Below, piece after piece: positions 7,314 through 17,009 of a stretch of DNA of 64,000 bases. Below the pieces are notes generated by a model. The model did no database searches, was not told the origin of the DNA, and saw only the letters and a list, made by a program, of their open reading frames with translations. Position numbers and translations under genes: made by a program. The stretch is from an uncultured Ruminococcus sp. (lineage in GTDB: Bacteria > Bacillota > Clostridia > Oscillospirales > Acutalibacteraceae), in contig UQQD01000002.1 of the NCBI GenBank assembly GCA_900543095.1, positions 1 to 64,000 on the forward strand, given 5' to 3'. Position 1 is the stretch's first letter. Each line of letters begins with the position of its first letter.

Positions 7314-8705
7314 ATGCAGGTTTTAATTATCATAGCTTTGATATTGATCGGTATCTTGCTTTTTGAGCTGATCATATTCTCACACGAACTCGGACACTTT
7401 ATCACCGCAAAGCTTTCGGGCGTCAAGGTTAATGAGTTTGCTCTCGGAATGGGTCCCCGCCTCTTTGGATTTACAAGGGGCGAAACCACATATTCCTTCC
7501 GACTTTTTCCGATAGGCGGATATTGTGCAATGGAAGGCGAGGACGAGGACAGCGAAAATCCAAGGGCTTTTAACAACGCCAAGATATGGAAGAGAATGAT
7601 AATCATAATCGCGGGTGCGGTAATGAACATTATTCTCGGCTTTCTTTTGATGTTTATTTACACCGTTCAGTCCGACAGCTATGTTTCAACGACAGTACAG
7701 CAGTTTGTTCCGAATTCCTATTCTGCAAACTGCGGACTTGAAGCAGGGGATAAAATCGTTGATGTAAACGGCTATTCCATATGGAATTCCCGTGACCTGC
7801 AATTTTCACTTGCAACTCTCAAGTGTAATACATTTGACGGACATTCCGTTGATATATACAAGCAGGATTGTGCAATCGAAGCCTGCAAAACGTATTCTCA
7901 GCTTGTTAAAGAGGATACAGACCAAAGCGAAAATATTGAATACTACGGTATTCTTGAAGACTATTGCGCCAAAATAAACGCTTCTGCCACAAAAGAGGAC
8001 GCAAAAAATTATCTTGACAGCTGCATAGAGGAGCTTTATGCAAGCTATGACAAGTACAACAATACAATAACAGACTACATTCTGCCGACAATAGCTGAAC
8101 AGGATGAGCGCAAGCGGTTTTCCGCTGACGTAACTGTCATCAGAAACGGGGAAAAACAGACGATTAAGGACGTTCAGTTCTATACTTATTATGCCGATGA
8201 AAGTGCCAAGGAGCAAGACAAACCGTCTTTGGCAGTCGATTTTTACCTTGAGGAGATAGACAAAACCTTCGGTTCGGTAATTGAGCAGACTTTTTCCGGT
8301 ACCTGTTCAATGGCAAAGACCGTGTGGACATCGCTTGTATGGCTCGTGCAGGGTAAATTTTCATTCACCGACCTTTCGGGTCCTGTCGGAATAGCCTCGG
8401 CAGTAACCTCGGTTGCGTCAAAGGGACTTGAAACAGGATTTATGGACGCAGTAAACAATATCTTGTTTGTAATGATATTGATAACTGTAAACCTCGGCAT
8501 AGTGAATATGCTTCCGTTCCCTGCGCTTGACGGCGGACGCTTTTTGTTCCTGCTGATAGAGGGAATATTCCGCAAACCTATTCCGCGCAAGGCCGAGCAG
8601 ATAGTGAATGCCGCAGGATTAATTATCCTAATAGCATTTATGATAATAATATCATTCAAGGATATATGGCAGCTTATAACGGGAACAATGCCTACAATGG
8701 GCTGA
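7314..8705 (+). CDS. rseP: RIP site-2 metalloprotease RseP with enlarged PDZ region
   Basis: Intramembrane zinc protease that cleaves transmembrane anti-sigma factors or signal-peptide remnants. The HELGH zinc motif (H24, E25, H28) lies in the first membrane segment. EFALGMGPRLFGF and FPIGGYCAMEGEDEDSENPR follow, then a PDZ domain (NCGLEAGDKIVDVNGY), and the third zinc ligand region NMLPFPALDGGRF in the C-terminal membrane domain. At 463 residues it is longer than many family members. The extra length is a hydrophilic, Lys/Glu/Cys-containing insert of about 100 residues (about 180-275) within or next to the PDZ domain. The start is ATG 7314, 9 nt after an in-frame-independent stop, with a distant GGAG. 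Confidence 0.93.
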   Translation: MQVLIIIALILIGILLFELIIFSHELGHFITAKLSGVKVNEFALGMGPRLFGFTRGETTYSFRLFPIGGYCAMEGEDEDSENPRAFNNAKIWKRMIIIIAGAVMNIILGFLLMFIYTVQSDSYVSTTVQQFVPNSYSANCGLEAGDKIVDVNGYSIWNSRDLQFSLATLKCNTFDGHSVDIYKQDCAIEACKTYSQLVKEDTDQSENIEYYGILEDYCAKINASATKEDAKNYLDSCIEELYASYDKYNNTITDYILPTIAEQDERKRFSADVTVIRNGEKQTIKDVQFYTYYADESAKEQDKPSLAVDFYLEEIDKTFGSVIEQTFSGTCSMAKTVWTSLVWLVQGKFSFTDLSGPVGIASAVTSVASKGLETGFMDAVNNILFVMILITVNLGIVNMLPFPALDGGRFLFLLIEGIFRKPIPRKAEQIVNAAGLIILIAFMIIISFKDIWQLITGTMPTMG

Positions 8706-8715
8706 CGGAGGAAAT

Positions 8716-9759
8716 ATGAGCAGTAAAATTCAGGTAAAAGCAGGAAATGTTAAAATCGGCGGCGGAGCGGAAGTATCTATTCAGTCAATGCTCAACATAC
8801 CGTCAACAGATATTGAAGGCTCTGTAAAACAGGCAAAACAGCTTGAAGACGCAGGTTGTCAGATAATCCGTGCGGCAATTCCTAATATGGAAGCCGTAAA
8901 GCTTATTCCTGCGCTCAAAGAAGCCGTAAGTGTGCCGATAGTTGCCGATATTCATTTTAACTACAAGCTTGCGCTTGAAGCCTGCGCCGCAGGAGTTGAT
9001 AAAATTCGCATAAATCCGGGAAATATCGGCTCCGATGATAATGTAAAGGCTGTTGCACAGGCGTGTAAATCAAAAAACATTCCTATTCGTATAGGGGTAA
9101 ACTCAGGCTCTCTTGAAAAGGAGATACTTGCAAAATACGGTCATCCTACCCCACAGGCTCTCTGTGACAGTGCGCTTTACCACGCCTCCCTGCTTGAAAA
9201 ATTCGATTTTAACGATATTGTACTTTCAATGAAAAGTTCAACCGTTTCAACAATGATAAAAGCCTACGAGCTTGCGTCGCAGCAGTGTGATTATCCCTTG
9301 CATCTCGGCGTTACCGAGGCAGGGACTGAGCGAATGGGGCTGATAAAATCCTCGGCAGGCATAGGCTCGCTTCTGTTGCGGGGAATCGGCGATACTATCC
9401 GTGTTTCGCTTACAGCCGATCCTGTGCGTGAGGTTTATGCCGCACAGGATATTTTAAAGGCTCTTGATATTGACAAGAGCGGAGTTCAGTTTGTATCCTG
9501 TCCGACCTGCGGACGTACAAGGATTGATCTTGTTAGGATAGCAAATGAAGTTGAGGAACGGCTCAGGGGCTGCAAAAAGAATATAAAAGTTGCCGTAATG
9601 GGATGCGTTGTCAACGGTCCGGGTGAAGCCCGTGAAGCCGACATCGGCATAGCAGGCGGCGAAAAATGCGGACTTGTATTTAAAAAGGGCGAAATTATTT
9701 GTAAGGTTCCCGAAGATAAGCTCGTAGACGCATTAATTGACGAAGTAAATAAGCTTTGA
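8716..9759 (+). CDS. ispG: 4-hydroxy-3-methylbut-2-en-1-yl diphosphate synthase
   Basis: Iron-sulfur enzyme of the MEP pathway that reduces MEcPP to HMBPP. The N-terminal TIM-barrel part shows SIQSMLNIPSTD and VADIHFNYKLALEA. The C-terminal cluster-binding part shows SCPTCGRTRIDL and VMGCVVNGPGEAREADIG, which supply the Cys ligands and conserved Glu. At 347 residues it is the short bacterial form. The ribosome site GGAGG lies 5 nt before the ATG. It closes the isoprenoid block; a structured repeat separates it from polC. Confidence 0.96.
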   Translation: MSSKIQVKAGNVKIGGGAEVSIQSMLNIPSTDIEGSVKQAKQLEDAGCQIIRAAIPNMEAVKLIPALKEAVSVPIVADIHFNYKLALEACAAGVDKIRINPGNIGSDDNVKAVAQACKSKNIPIRIGVNSGSLEKEILAKYGHPTPQALCDSALYHASLLEKFDFNDIVLSMKSSTVSTMIKAYELASQQCDYPLHLGVTEAGTERMGLIKSSAGIGSLLLRGIGDTIRVSLTADPVREVYAAQDILKALDIDKSGVQFVSCPTCGRTRIDLVRIANEVEERLRGCKKNIKVAVMGCVVNGPGEAREADIGIAGGEKCGLVFKKGEIICKVPEDKLVDALIDEVNKL

Positions 9760-9795
9760 TCACAGATATATTGCTCGAAGTTAATTTAAATCGGG

Positions 9796-9960
9796 GCAAT
9801 GTTCTGCCTTGCTTGCAAGGAGCAGAGCCTGCGAAAAATTGCAAACAGTGCAAAGTATCGTTAGCTCCTCAGGGTTTCAGTGGAAAATTGTAAGTCTTGC
9901 TGAAATTCTGAAGCAACACCTGCCGCCTGAGAGGCGGGGGACATTTGCACTTAGATTATA
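9796..9960 (+). repeat. structured interspersed repeat, copy A
   Basis: This unit occurs again at 45208-45342. Its first 60 nt match copy B at 51 positions by eye, and its last 61 nt match at about 49. Three pairings are visible: CTGC-CTTGC/GCAAG-GAGCAG near the 5' end, CCGCC/GGCGG near the 3' end, and a long-range GTGCAAA (9848-9856 region) with TTTGCAC near 9946-9952. Copy A carries about 30 extra nt in the middle. It ends 12 nt before the polC start codon. It could be a small non-autonomous mobile repeat or a family of structured RNAs; no protein is encoded. Confidence 0.75.
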
Positions 9961-9972
9961 TAAGGAAAGCTT

Positions 9973-12900
9973 ATGAAAACATTAGGTGAGATTTTTTCTT
10001 CCGTCAGCGGCGGTATAAAACTGCCTGCCGATATATCTGACGGAATTGTAAAAAAAGTAAATATATCGAGCACAAATCGTTGGGTATCCTTGTGGGTTAA
10101 CTTTAACGCTTTGGTGGATACGGCAGAGCTTTTTAAAGCAGAAAGCACTCTTGCAAACGCTGTCAATTCACACGTTGTTATATATCCGCATTTTGCTTCC
10201 CGACTTTTTACGGCAGAGTATTTTCCTCAGATTTACAGTGCAATAAAGAGAGAAATTCCAAGCATAAACGGTACGCTTGACAATGCAATCGTTTCCTTTG
10301 ACGGCAGTAATCTTACTGTTGAACTTTTAAACGGAGGCAAAAGTCTGCTTGACGCAAAGGAATTTGACAAAGTGCTTGCAAGACACATTCAAAATGAGTT
10401 TGACCTGCATATTAATATCGTATATACAGGTACTCTTGAAGTTAATGCCGAAAGCGATGAGTACAAAGAGGTTATCAAAAGCGCCGAACAGCAGATACAG
10501 CGTGAACAGCTTGCAAAGGCGGCAGATTTTTACCGTGAGGAAGAAGAATCCTCCAAAACCGTTAAAAAGCAGCATACCGAAGACGCTGCTCAGGAAATTG
10601 AAATCAGAGAAGGCAAGTTTGCCGTACCTCAGCTTGTCAAAGATTCTGTACGTCCGCTGTACGGCAGTTCAATAAGAGGCAAAATGATACCGCTCAGTGC
10701 CGTTGCTATGGATTCGGGCAAGGTTGTTGTGTGGGGCGATATTTTTGATATTGACAAAAAAGTTACAAAATCAGGCGACAAAAATATATTCAACATAGAT
10801 ATAACCGATTATACGGGCTCAACAACAATTAAGGTGTTTAATTCCGTAAAGGACTGCGCTGTGCTTGATTCGCTCAAAAAAGGCTCTACCATTGTAGCAA
10901 TGGGCGATATTGAGTATGATAAGTACGCAGGTGAAATCGTCCTGAACGCAAGAGCTATCGGTACTGCACAAAAGGTAAAGGTGTGCGATAAGGCCGAAAA
11001 AAAGCGTGTTGAGCTTCATATGCATACAAATATGTCCCAGATGGACGCCGTAACTCCTGCGGGCGAGCTTGTCAAGCGTGCCTATCAGTGGGGGCACAAG
11101 GCGGTTGCAATTACCGATCACGGCGTAGCCCAGGCGTTTCCGGACGCTATGAAGGCCGCCGACAAAATTAACAGCGACGGCGAAAAGATAAAAGTTCTCT
11201 ATGGTGTTGAAGCGTATTTTATGGACGACCTTGTAGAATCCGTTGACGGTGAACAGGACACACCGTTTGACGGCGGTACGTTCATATGCTTTGATATAGA
11301 AACCACGGGACTTTCGGCCGCCCGTGACAAGATTACGGAAATCGGTGCGGTAAAGGTGGTAAACGGAGAGATTACCGACACATTTTCAACCTTTGCCAAT
11401 CCCGAAATGCCAATACCGTACAAGATAACTCAGCTTACCGGCATAACCGACGATATGGTCAAGGACGCTCCCTCACAAAGCGAAGCGGTATCGGCTTTTC
11501 TTGAATTTGCAGGCGACAATGTGCTTGTTGCACACAACGCTCCGTTTGATACGTCGTTTATTCGCAAGGCCTGCGAAAATATGAATAGAGAGTATAACTA
11601 TACGTCGATTGACACGGTTGCAATTTCCCGTGCGATTTTGTCGGACATAAAAAACTGCAAGCTTGATACGGTTGCAAAATATCTGAGGTTAGGCGACTTT
11701 AATCATCACCGTGCAACCGACGATGCCGAGATTCTTGCAAGAATATTTATTGAACTTTGCATACGTCTTAAAGATGATTATTCAATCACTTCAACTAATG
11801 ACATAAACACAAAGATAGCAGGCGGCGATTTTAAAAAACTGCCGACGTATCATCAGATTATAATTGCAAAGAATAAGGTTGGACTGAAAAACTTATATAA
11901 GCTTATTTCATTCAGTCACCTTAATTATTTCTATAAAAAGCCCCGAATCCCCAAAAGCGAGCTTGTAAAGCACCGCGAGGGACTTATAATCGGTTCTGCC
12001 TGTTGTGCGGGTCAGCTCTATGACAGCATATTAAAGGGCAAGCCGTGGGGCGAGCTTAAACAGATAGCGTCGTTCTACGACTATCTTGAAATTCAGCCCT
12101 CAGGCAACAATGCCTTTATGATAAGAGAGGGTACGTTTAATAATATCGACGAGCTTCATGAAATCGACCGCACAATAATCAAGCTTGGCAAAGAGCTTGG
12201 AAAGCCCGTTTGTGCGACCTGCGATGTTCATTTTATGGATCCGACGGACGGCGACTACCGAAAGATACTTCTTGCCGGTCAGGGCTTTAAGGACGCCGAG
12301 GACCAGGCACCGCTCTATTTCAGAACTACCGCCGAAATGCTCAAGGAATTTGAGTGGCTCGGAGAAGACAAGGCGTATGAGGTGGTTGTTGAGAATCCGA
12401 ATAAGATTGCCGATATGTGTGAAAATATCCGCCCGATTCCCAAAGGAACGTTTCCTCCCAATATTGAGGGCGCACAGGAACAGCTTATTGATATTACATG
12501 GAAGCGTGCAAAAGAAAAGTACGGCGACCCTTTACCTGAAATAGTAAAGGCAAGACTTGAAAAAGAGCTTAATTCTATCACGACATACGGATTTTCTGTT
12601 TTGTATATGACAGCGCAAAAGCTGGTTGCCGACAGCGAAGCACACGGCTATCTTGTCGGCTCAAGAGGTTCTGTCGGTTCTTCGTTTGTAGCTACGATGT
12701 CGGGAATTTCTGAGGTTAATCCTCTTTGTCCGCACTATGTTTGTCCAAATTGCAAGCACAGCGAATTTATCACCGACGGAAGCTACGGTTCGGGTTTTGA
12801 CCTTCCGCACAAGGATTGCCCCGAATGCGGCACAAGAATGGATCAGGACGGTCACGAAATACCGTTTGAAACATTTTTGGGATTTAAAGGCGATAAAGTA

Positions 12901-14337
12901 CCTGATATTGACCTTAACTTCAGCGGTGAATATCAGTCAAAATCTCACCGCTATACAGAAGAACTTTTCGGAAAAGACAACGTGTTCAAGGCGGGTACGA
13001 TTGCAACCGTTGCTGAGAAAACAGCAATAGGTTTTGTTAAAAAATATGAGGAAGAACACGCAACAAGCTTCCATAAGGCAGAGCTTAAACGCCTTGCTTT
13101 GGGCTGTACGGGTGTAAAGCGCACAACAGGTCAGCACCCAGGCGGTATGGTAGTTGTGCCGAGGACGAACGAGGTTTATGATTTTTGCCCCGTTCAGCAC
13201 CCGGCAAACGACGTTAATTCCGATAACATTACCACCCACTTCGATTTCCATTCAATACACGATACCATAACCAAGCTTGACGAGCTTGGACACGATGTTC
13301 CGACTATATATCACTACCTTGAAATGTTTACGGGTATTCCGGTAATGAAAGTATCAATGAGTGATGAAGCCGTAATGTCGCTGTTTACCTCTCCGAAGGC
13401 ACTCGGAGTAAAGCCCGAGGACATCGACTGCGAAACAGGTACGTTCAGTATTCCCGAGTGCGGCACTTCGTTTGTTCGGGGAATGTTGCTTGAAGCAAAG
13501 CCAAAAACCTTTACCGACCTTTTGCAGATTTCGGGACTTTCCCACGGCACGGACGTTTGGTTGGGCAACGCTCAGGAACTTATTAAAAAGGGAATATGCA
13601 CGATTTCCGAGGTAATCGGTACCCGTGACTCAATTATGACCTACCTTATGCACAAAGGACTTGATCCGTCAATGTCCTTTAAGATAATGGAGATTGTCCG
13701 TAAGGGAAACGCAACAAAGCTCCTCACGGAGGAACACTTCAAGGCTATGCGTGAACATAATGTGCCGGAGTGGTATATTGATTCCTGTATGAAGATCAAG
13801 TATATGTTCCCAAAGGCTCACGCCGCCGCATATATGATTGCGGCGCTCAGGCTCGGCTGGTACAAGGTGCACAAACCTGTTGAATATTACGCCGCATACT
13901 TTACCGTGCGAGGCGAAGACCTTGACGGAGCGGTAATTATGCAGGGACACGTTGCGGTAAGAGACAGGCTCAACCAAATCAAACACAAGATCAGCGTTCA
14001 CGAAGCAAGCGTTAAGGATACAGCCGAATATTCCTCCTTGCAGATAATAAACGAAATGATGGCAAGAGGAATTGAAGTTCTGCCCATTGATATTTATAAA
14101 TCCGAGGCAAAGATGTTCAAGGTGGAGAACGGCAAGATACGGCTTCCGTTTTCGGTTTTATCGGGCGTAGGTGAATCCGCCGCAATAGCTCTTGCAGAAG
14201 CAGGCAAGAACAATGAATATCTTTCCATAGAAGATATGCAGGTCAAATCAAAGGCTTCAAAATCCGTTATCGAAACTCTGAGATCGGTCGGCGTACTGAG
14301 TTCTCTGCCCGAAAGCTCACAAATCTCTTTGTTTTAA
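9973..14337 (+). CDS. polC: DNA polymerase III PolC-type alpha subunit
   Basis: Replicative polymerase of low-GC Gram-positives, carrying its own proofreading exonuclease. Domains in order: N-terminal region; OB fold (about 220-330, VVWGDIFDIDKK); PHP domain (from about 345, HMHTNMSQMDAVTP); DEDDh exonuclease inserted in it (FDIETTGLS at about 437, HHRATDDAEILARIF); four-Cys zinc ribbon (about 918-950, CPNC and CPECG); palm catalytic core (GSRGSVGSSFVATMSG, PDIDLNFSGEY at about 976); fingers and duplex-binding region; and the terminal QISLF, which fits the PolC beta-clamp-binding motif. The 1454 residues and domain order exclude DnaE. The ATG at 9973 has AAGGAAAG upstream. Confidence 0.97.
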   Translation: MKTLGEIFSSVSGGIKLPADISDGIVKKVNISSTNRWVSLWVNFNALVDTAELFKAESTLANAVNSHVVIYPHFASRLFTAEYFPQIYSAIKREIPSINGTLDNAIVSFDGSNLTVELLNGGKSLLDAKEFDKVLARHIQNEFDLHINIVYTGTLEVNAESDEYKEVIKSAEQQIQREQLAKAADFYREEEESSKTVKKQHTEDAAQEIEIREGKFAVPQLVKDSVRPLYGSSIRGKMIPLSAVAMDSGKVVVWGDIFDIDKKVTKSGDKNIFNIDITDYTGSTTIKVFNSVKDCAVLDSLKKGSTIVAMGDIEYDKYAGEIVLNARAIGTAQKVKVCDKAEKKRVELHMHTNMSQMDAVTPAGELVKRAYQWGHKAVAITDHGVAQAFPDAMKAADKINSDGEKIKVLYGVEAYFMDDLVESVDGEQDTPFDGGTFICFDIETTGLSAARDKITEIGAVKVVNGEITDTFSTFANPEMPIPYKITQLTGITDDMVKDAPSQSEAVSAFLEFAGDNVLVAHNAPFDTSFIRKACENMNREYNYTSIDTVAISRAILSDIKNCKLDTVAKYLRLGDFNHHRATDDAEILARIFIELCIRLKDDYSITSTNDINTKIAGGDFKKLPTYHQIIIAKNKVGLKNLYKLISFSHLNYFYKKPRIPKSELVKHREGLIIGSACCAGQLYDSILKGKPWGELKQIASFYDYLEIQPSGNNAFMIREGTFNNIDELHEIDRTIIKLGKELGKPVCATCDVHFMDPTDGDYRKILLAGQGFKDAEDQAPLYFRTTAEMLKEFEWLGEDKAYEVVVENPNKIADMCENIRPIPKGTFPPNIEGAQEQLIDITWKRAKEKYGDPLPEIVKARLEKELNSITTYGFSVLYMTAQKLVADSEAHGYLVGSRGSVGSSFVATMSGISEVNPLCPHYVCPNCKHSEFITDGSYGSGFDLPHKDCPECGTRMDQDGHEIPFETFLGFKGDKVPDIDLNFSGEYQSKSHRYTEELFGKDNVFKAGTIATVAEKTAIGFVKKYEEEHATSFHKAELKRLALGCTGVKRTTGQHPGGMVVVPRTNEVYDFCPVQHPANDVNSDNITTHFDFHSIHDTITKLDELGHDVPTIYHYLEMFTGIPVMKVSMSDEAVMSLFTSPKALGVKPEDIDCETGTFSIPECGTSFVRGMLLEAKPKTFTDLLQISGLSHGTDVWLGNAQELIKKGICTISEVIGTRDSIMTYLMHKGLDPSMSFKIMEIVRKGNATKLLTEEHFKAMREHNVPEWYIDSCMKIKYMFPKAHAAAYMIAALRLGWYKVHKPVEYYAAYFTVRGEDLDGAVIMQGHVAVRDRLNQIKHKISVHEASVKDTAEYSSLQIINEMMARGIEVLPIDIYKSEAKMFKVENGKIRLPFSVLSGVGESAAIALAEAGKNNEYLSIEDMQVKSKASKSVIETLRSVGVLSSLPESSQISLF

Positions 14338-14349
14338 GGAGTGATCAAT

Positions 14350-15753
14350 TTGAAAAAACTTTTGTCGATGAAAACCGTATTGATAGCAATAGCGTTTACT
14401 GTACTTTTGCTGTTAATAAAAGACAATATGGATACGGTATGGAGCATATTGTCGATGATAGTGTCTATCCTGACGCCGTTTTTGATAGGCTTTTTATTCG
14501 CTTATATTCTTAATTTTCCGTACAAATTTTTCTATACAAAAGCATTCGGCAAAATCGGTTCTAAGCATAAACCGCTTCAAAAGGTTAAAAAACCTCTTGC
14601 GCTTGTATGCACATACCTTATTGTTATCGCCGTACTCGTGCTGATAATTCAGATTGCCGTTCCGCAGATAGCAGATAACATCATAAACCTTCTTGAAAAT
14701 CTGCCGGTATATTTCAATAATGCGACGACATATATCAATAATCTTTTTGAATGGATAAACAGCGTGTTTAAAACCGATTTCAGTCTTGATCTTGCAGTAA
14801 AACAGATCACATCGGAGCTGACCAACCTGCTAACTCTCGGAAACCTTACAAGTACGGCAGGCGGTGCAACCAAATTTGTATTTGATATGCTTTCAAGTAC
14901 GACATCGGGTGTTTACAACTTCATTATGGGTATTGTTATTTCTGTATATTTCCTTGCGGAAAAGGAAATGCTTTGCCGTCAGGTAAAAAGACTTGCCGTA
15001 GCGATTTTCCCGATAAAGTGGCTGCCGAAAATATATGAAATCGTTGATATAACCGATACAAAGTGCGGTCGTTTTCTTGTGGGAGATATTATCGACGCCG
15101 CTTTCGTAGGCTTTCTGACGTTTGTAACAATGACCATCTTCCAGCTTCCGTATGCCGCATTGATTGGCGTTCTTATCGGAGTGAGCAACATAATTCCGTT
15201 TTTCGGACCGTTCATCGGCGGCGTTCCGAGCGCATTAATACTGTTTTTGGTAAGCCCGAAGGATATGATAATTTTTGTTATAATCCTTGTTATCATTCAG
15301 CAGCTTGACGGAAACCTGTTCAAGCCGAAGATTATCGGCAATCAGGTCGGACTTTCAAGCTTTTGGGTATTATTCTCGGTAATCGTCGGCGGAGCATTGT
15401 TTGGAATTGTCGGATTTATTCTCGGTACTCCTATTTATGCGGTTATCTATACTCTGGTTGGCAAAAAAGTTCGCAATTCAATAGACGACAAGGGAAGAAT
15501 TGCTCAGGAAGCGCTTGATTTTGAGGTGCTTAATTACGCAAAAATCGCAAAGGAACAAAAGCGTATCAGAGAAGAAAAAGAGCGACAGCAAAAGGAAAAG
15601 CTCAAAAAATTCATAATGGGCGACAAAGGCGATGACGCGGAAAAAACAGATGAGCATGGTTCGGAGAAAGAAAAAGCCGATGATTCGGTAAAAGAATCCA
15701 ATTCATCAGACAAAGAGGTTTCCGAAACTGATAACTCTGACAAAACTGAGTAA
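14350..15753 (+). CDS. AI-2E family transporter (PerM/YtvI-like permease)
   Basis: Integral membrane protein of the AI-2E transporter family. It has about seven to eight hydrophobic segments and the family core GRFLVGDIIDAAFVGF, GVSNIIPFFGPFIGGVPSALI and QQLDGNLFKPKIIGN. The substrate is not established for most members. The C-terminal 70 residues are an unusual hydrophilic tail, almost all Lys, Glu, Asp and Ser, and probably disordered. I chose TTG at 14350, eight nt after AAGGAG; GTG at 14341 overlaps that ribosome site. The gene follows polC by 12 nt and is probably cotranscribed with it. Confidence 0.9.
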   Translation: MKKLLSMKTVLIAIAFTVLLLLIKDNMDTVWSILSMIVSILTPFLIGFLFAYILNFPYKFFYTKAFGKIGSKHKPLQKVKKPLALVCTYLIVIAVLVLIIQIAVPQIADNIINLLENLPVYFNNATTYINNLFEWINSVFKTDFSLDLAVKQITSELTNLLTLGNLTSTAGGATKFVFDMLSSTTSGVYNFIMGIVISVYFLAEKEMLCRQVKRLAVAIFPIKWLPKIYEIVDITDTKCGRFLVGDIIDAAFVGFLTFVTMTIFQLPYAALIGVLIGVSNIIPFFGPFIGGVPSALILFLVSPKDMIIFVIILVIIQQLDGNLFKPKIIGNQVGLSSFWVLFSVIVGGALFGIVGFILGTPIYAVIYTLVGKKVRNSIDDKGRIAQEALDFEVLNYAKIAKEQKRIREEKERQQKEKLKKFIMGDKGDDAEKTDEHGSEKEKADDSVKESNSSDKEVSETDNSDKTE

Positions 15754-15758
15754 GATAT

Positions 15759-15801
15759 TTGACAATGACGTTTTATTGTGTTAATATATTAGCACAATAA
15801 A
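15759..15801 (+). promoter_or_regulatory. his promoter with a 30-bp palindromic candidate operator
   Basis: TTGACA at 15759-15764, a 17-nt spacer and TAATAT at 15782-15787. Positions 15772-15801 form an almost perfect dyad: TTTATTGTG, T, TAATATATTA, G, CACAATAAA, with one mismatched pair (15781/15792). The -10 box lies in its exact centre, so a dimeric repressor bound here would block RNA polymerase. The regulator is unknown; a HisR-type protein is possible by position. Confidence 0.75.
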
Positions 15802-15819
15802 GTGAATTAAGAGGACAGT

Positions 15820-16989
15820 ATGAAAAAATTTCTAAAAATAACGCCTGAGGGAACAAAGGATTTTTTGTTTGCCGAGTCGTCTGCAATGGACGATATATGC
15901 GGTAAAATAGAAAATGTATTTGTCAGCCGAGGCTTTAAAAAGGTAATAACTCCGGGACTGGAATTTTATGACGTGTTTACCGTGCCTTGCAGCGGAATTT
16001 CTCAGGAATCTATGTTTAAGACCACCGATAACAAGGGCAGGCTCCTTGTGGCACGTCCAGATTCCACGCTTCCGATAGCAAGAATGATGTCGTCACGTCT
16101 GAAGAACAGCACCCTGCCGGTACGCCTTTACTACAAGCAGGCGGTTTACCGTAACAACCCGACGCTCACGGGAAGGCGCAACGAGCTTATGCAAATGGGC
16201 GTTGAGCTTTTGGGTGTAAAGGGAATTCGTGCTGATCTTGAAATTCTAACTACAGCAATAAAAGCAATTTCATCGGTAGCCGATGATTACAGAATTGAGC
16301 TTGGACACGCAGAGGTGTTTGACATTCTGTCGGGCGAGCTTAATATCGACGATGATTATAAGGAAAAAATACGCATATCAATCGAGGGCAAAAACTACTC
16401 GGCACTCAATAATTTGCTTGATAAGCTTACGCCCTGCAGTGCGGTTACCGCTATCCGAAGTCTGCCGTCGCTTTTCGGCGGAGAGGAGATTTTTGAAAAA
16501 GCGTTGCAAATATGTCAGGGCACAAAAGCTGTTTCGGCGCTTGAGTATCTGCACAAGATATATTGCAACCTTGCTCCGCTCGGACTCGGCGACAAGCTCA
16601 TAATCGACCTCGGACTTGTTCAGCGCAACGATTATTATACAGGCATTGTTTTTACAGGCTATATCAACGGTATCGGAGATGCCGTTTTGTCGGGCGGAAG
16701 ATATGACGATTTGCTTTCTGAGTTTGATGCGCCGATGGGTGCGGCAGGCTTTGCAATAGATACCGATGCAGTAACAGAAAATCATCTTTCGAGGTCCGAC
16801 GTAAGCTATTCCGACAAACCCGAAGTTCTTGTTTTTGCCTGCGACGGACACGAGATTGAGGGTATTGAGTTTGTTTCAAAAATGATAAACGAGGGAACAA
16901 AAGCCGAGTTTTCAACGCTTCCTACGCTTGAGGAAACTCAAAAATTCGCTTCAAGCTTAGGCATACAAAAAGTTGAAGTCGTAGGATAA
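15820..16989 (+). CDS. hisZ: ATP phosphoribosyltransferase regulatory subunit
   Basis: Histidyl-tRNA-synthetase paralogue that activates the short HisG and confers histidine feedback. It shows TPEGTKDFLFAES at the N-terminus, a class-II synthetase-like core (ARPDSTLPIARM, RLYYKQAVYRNNP, NELMQMGVELLG), and DYYTGIVFTGYINGIGDAVLSGGRYDDL. The anticodon-binding domain of true HisRS is essentially absent, and the gene sits directly ahead of hisG, so HisZ is preferred. The ribosome site GAGGA lies 7 nt before the ATG. It is the first gene of the operon. Confidence 0.94.
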   Translation: MKKFLKITPEGTKDFLFAESSAMDDICGKIENVFVSRGFKKVITPGLEFYDVFTVPCSGISQESMFKTTDNKGRLLVARPDSTLPIARMMSSRLKNSTLPVRLYYKQAVYRNNPTLTGRRNELMQMGVELLGVKGIRADLEILTTAIKAISSVADDYRIELGHAEVFDILSGELNIDDDYKEKIRISIEGKNYSALNNLLDKLTPCSAVTAIRSLPSLFGGEEIFEKALQICQGTKAVSALEYLHKIYCNLAPLGLGDKLIIDLGLVQRNDYYTGIVFTGYINGIGDAVLSGGRYDDLLSEFDAPMGAAGFAIDTDAVTENHLSRSDVSYSDKPEVLVFACDGHEIEGIEFVSKMINEGTKAEFSTLPTLEETQKFASSLGIQKVEVVG

Positions 16990-17009
16990 GCCTGAAAGGA
17001 TATACATAT

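Noticed and set aside
9973..14337. DnaE-type alpha subunit
   Set aside because: The exonuclease inserted in the PHP domain, the zinc ribbon and the domain order identify PolC.
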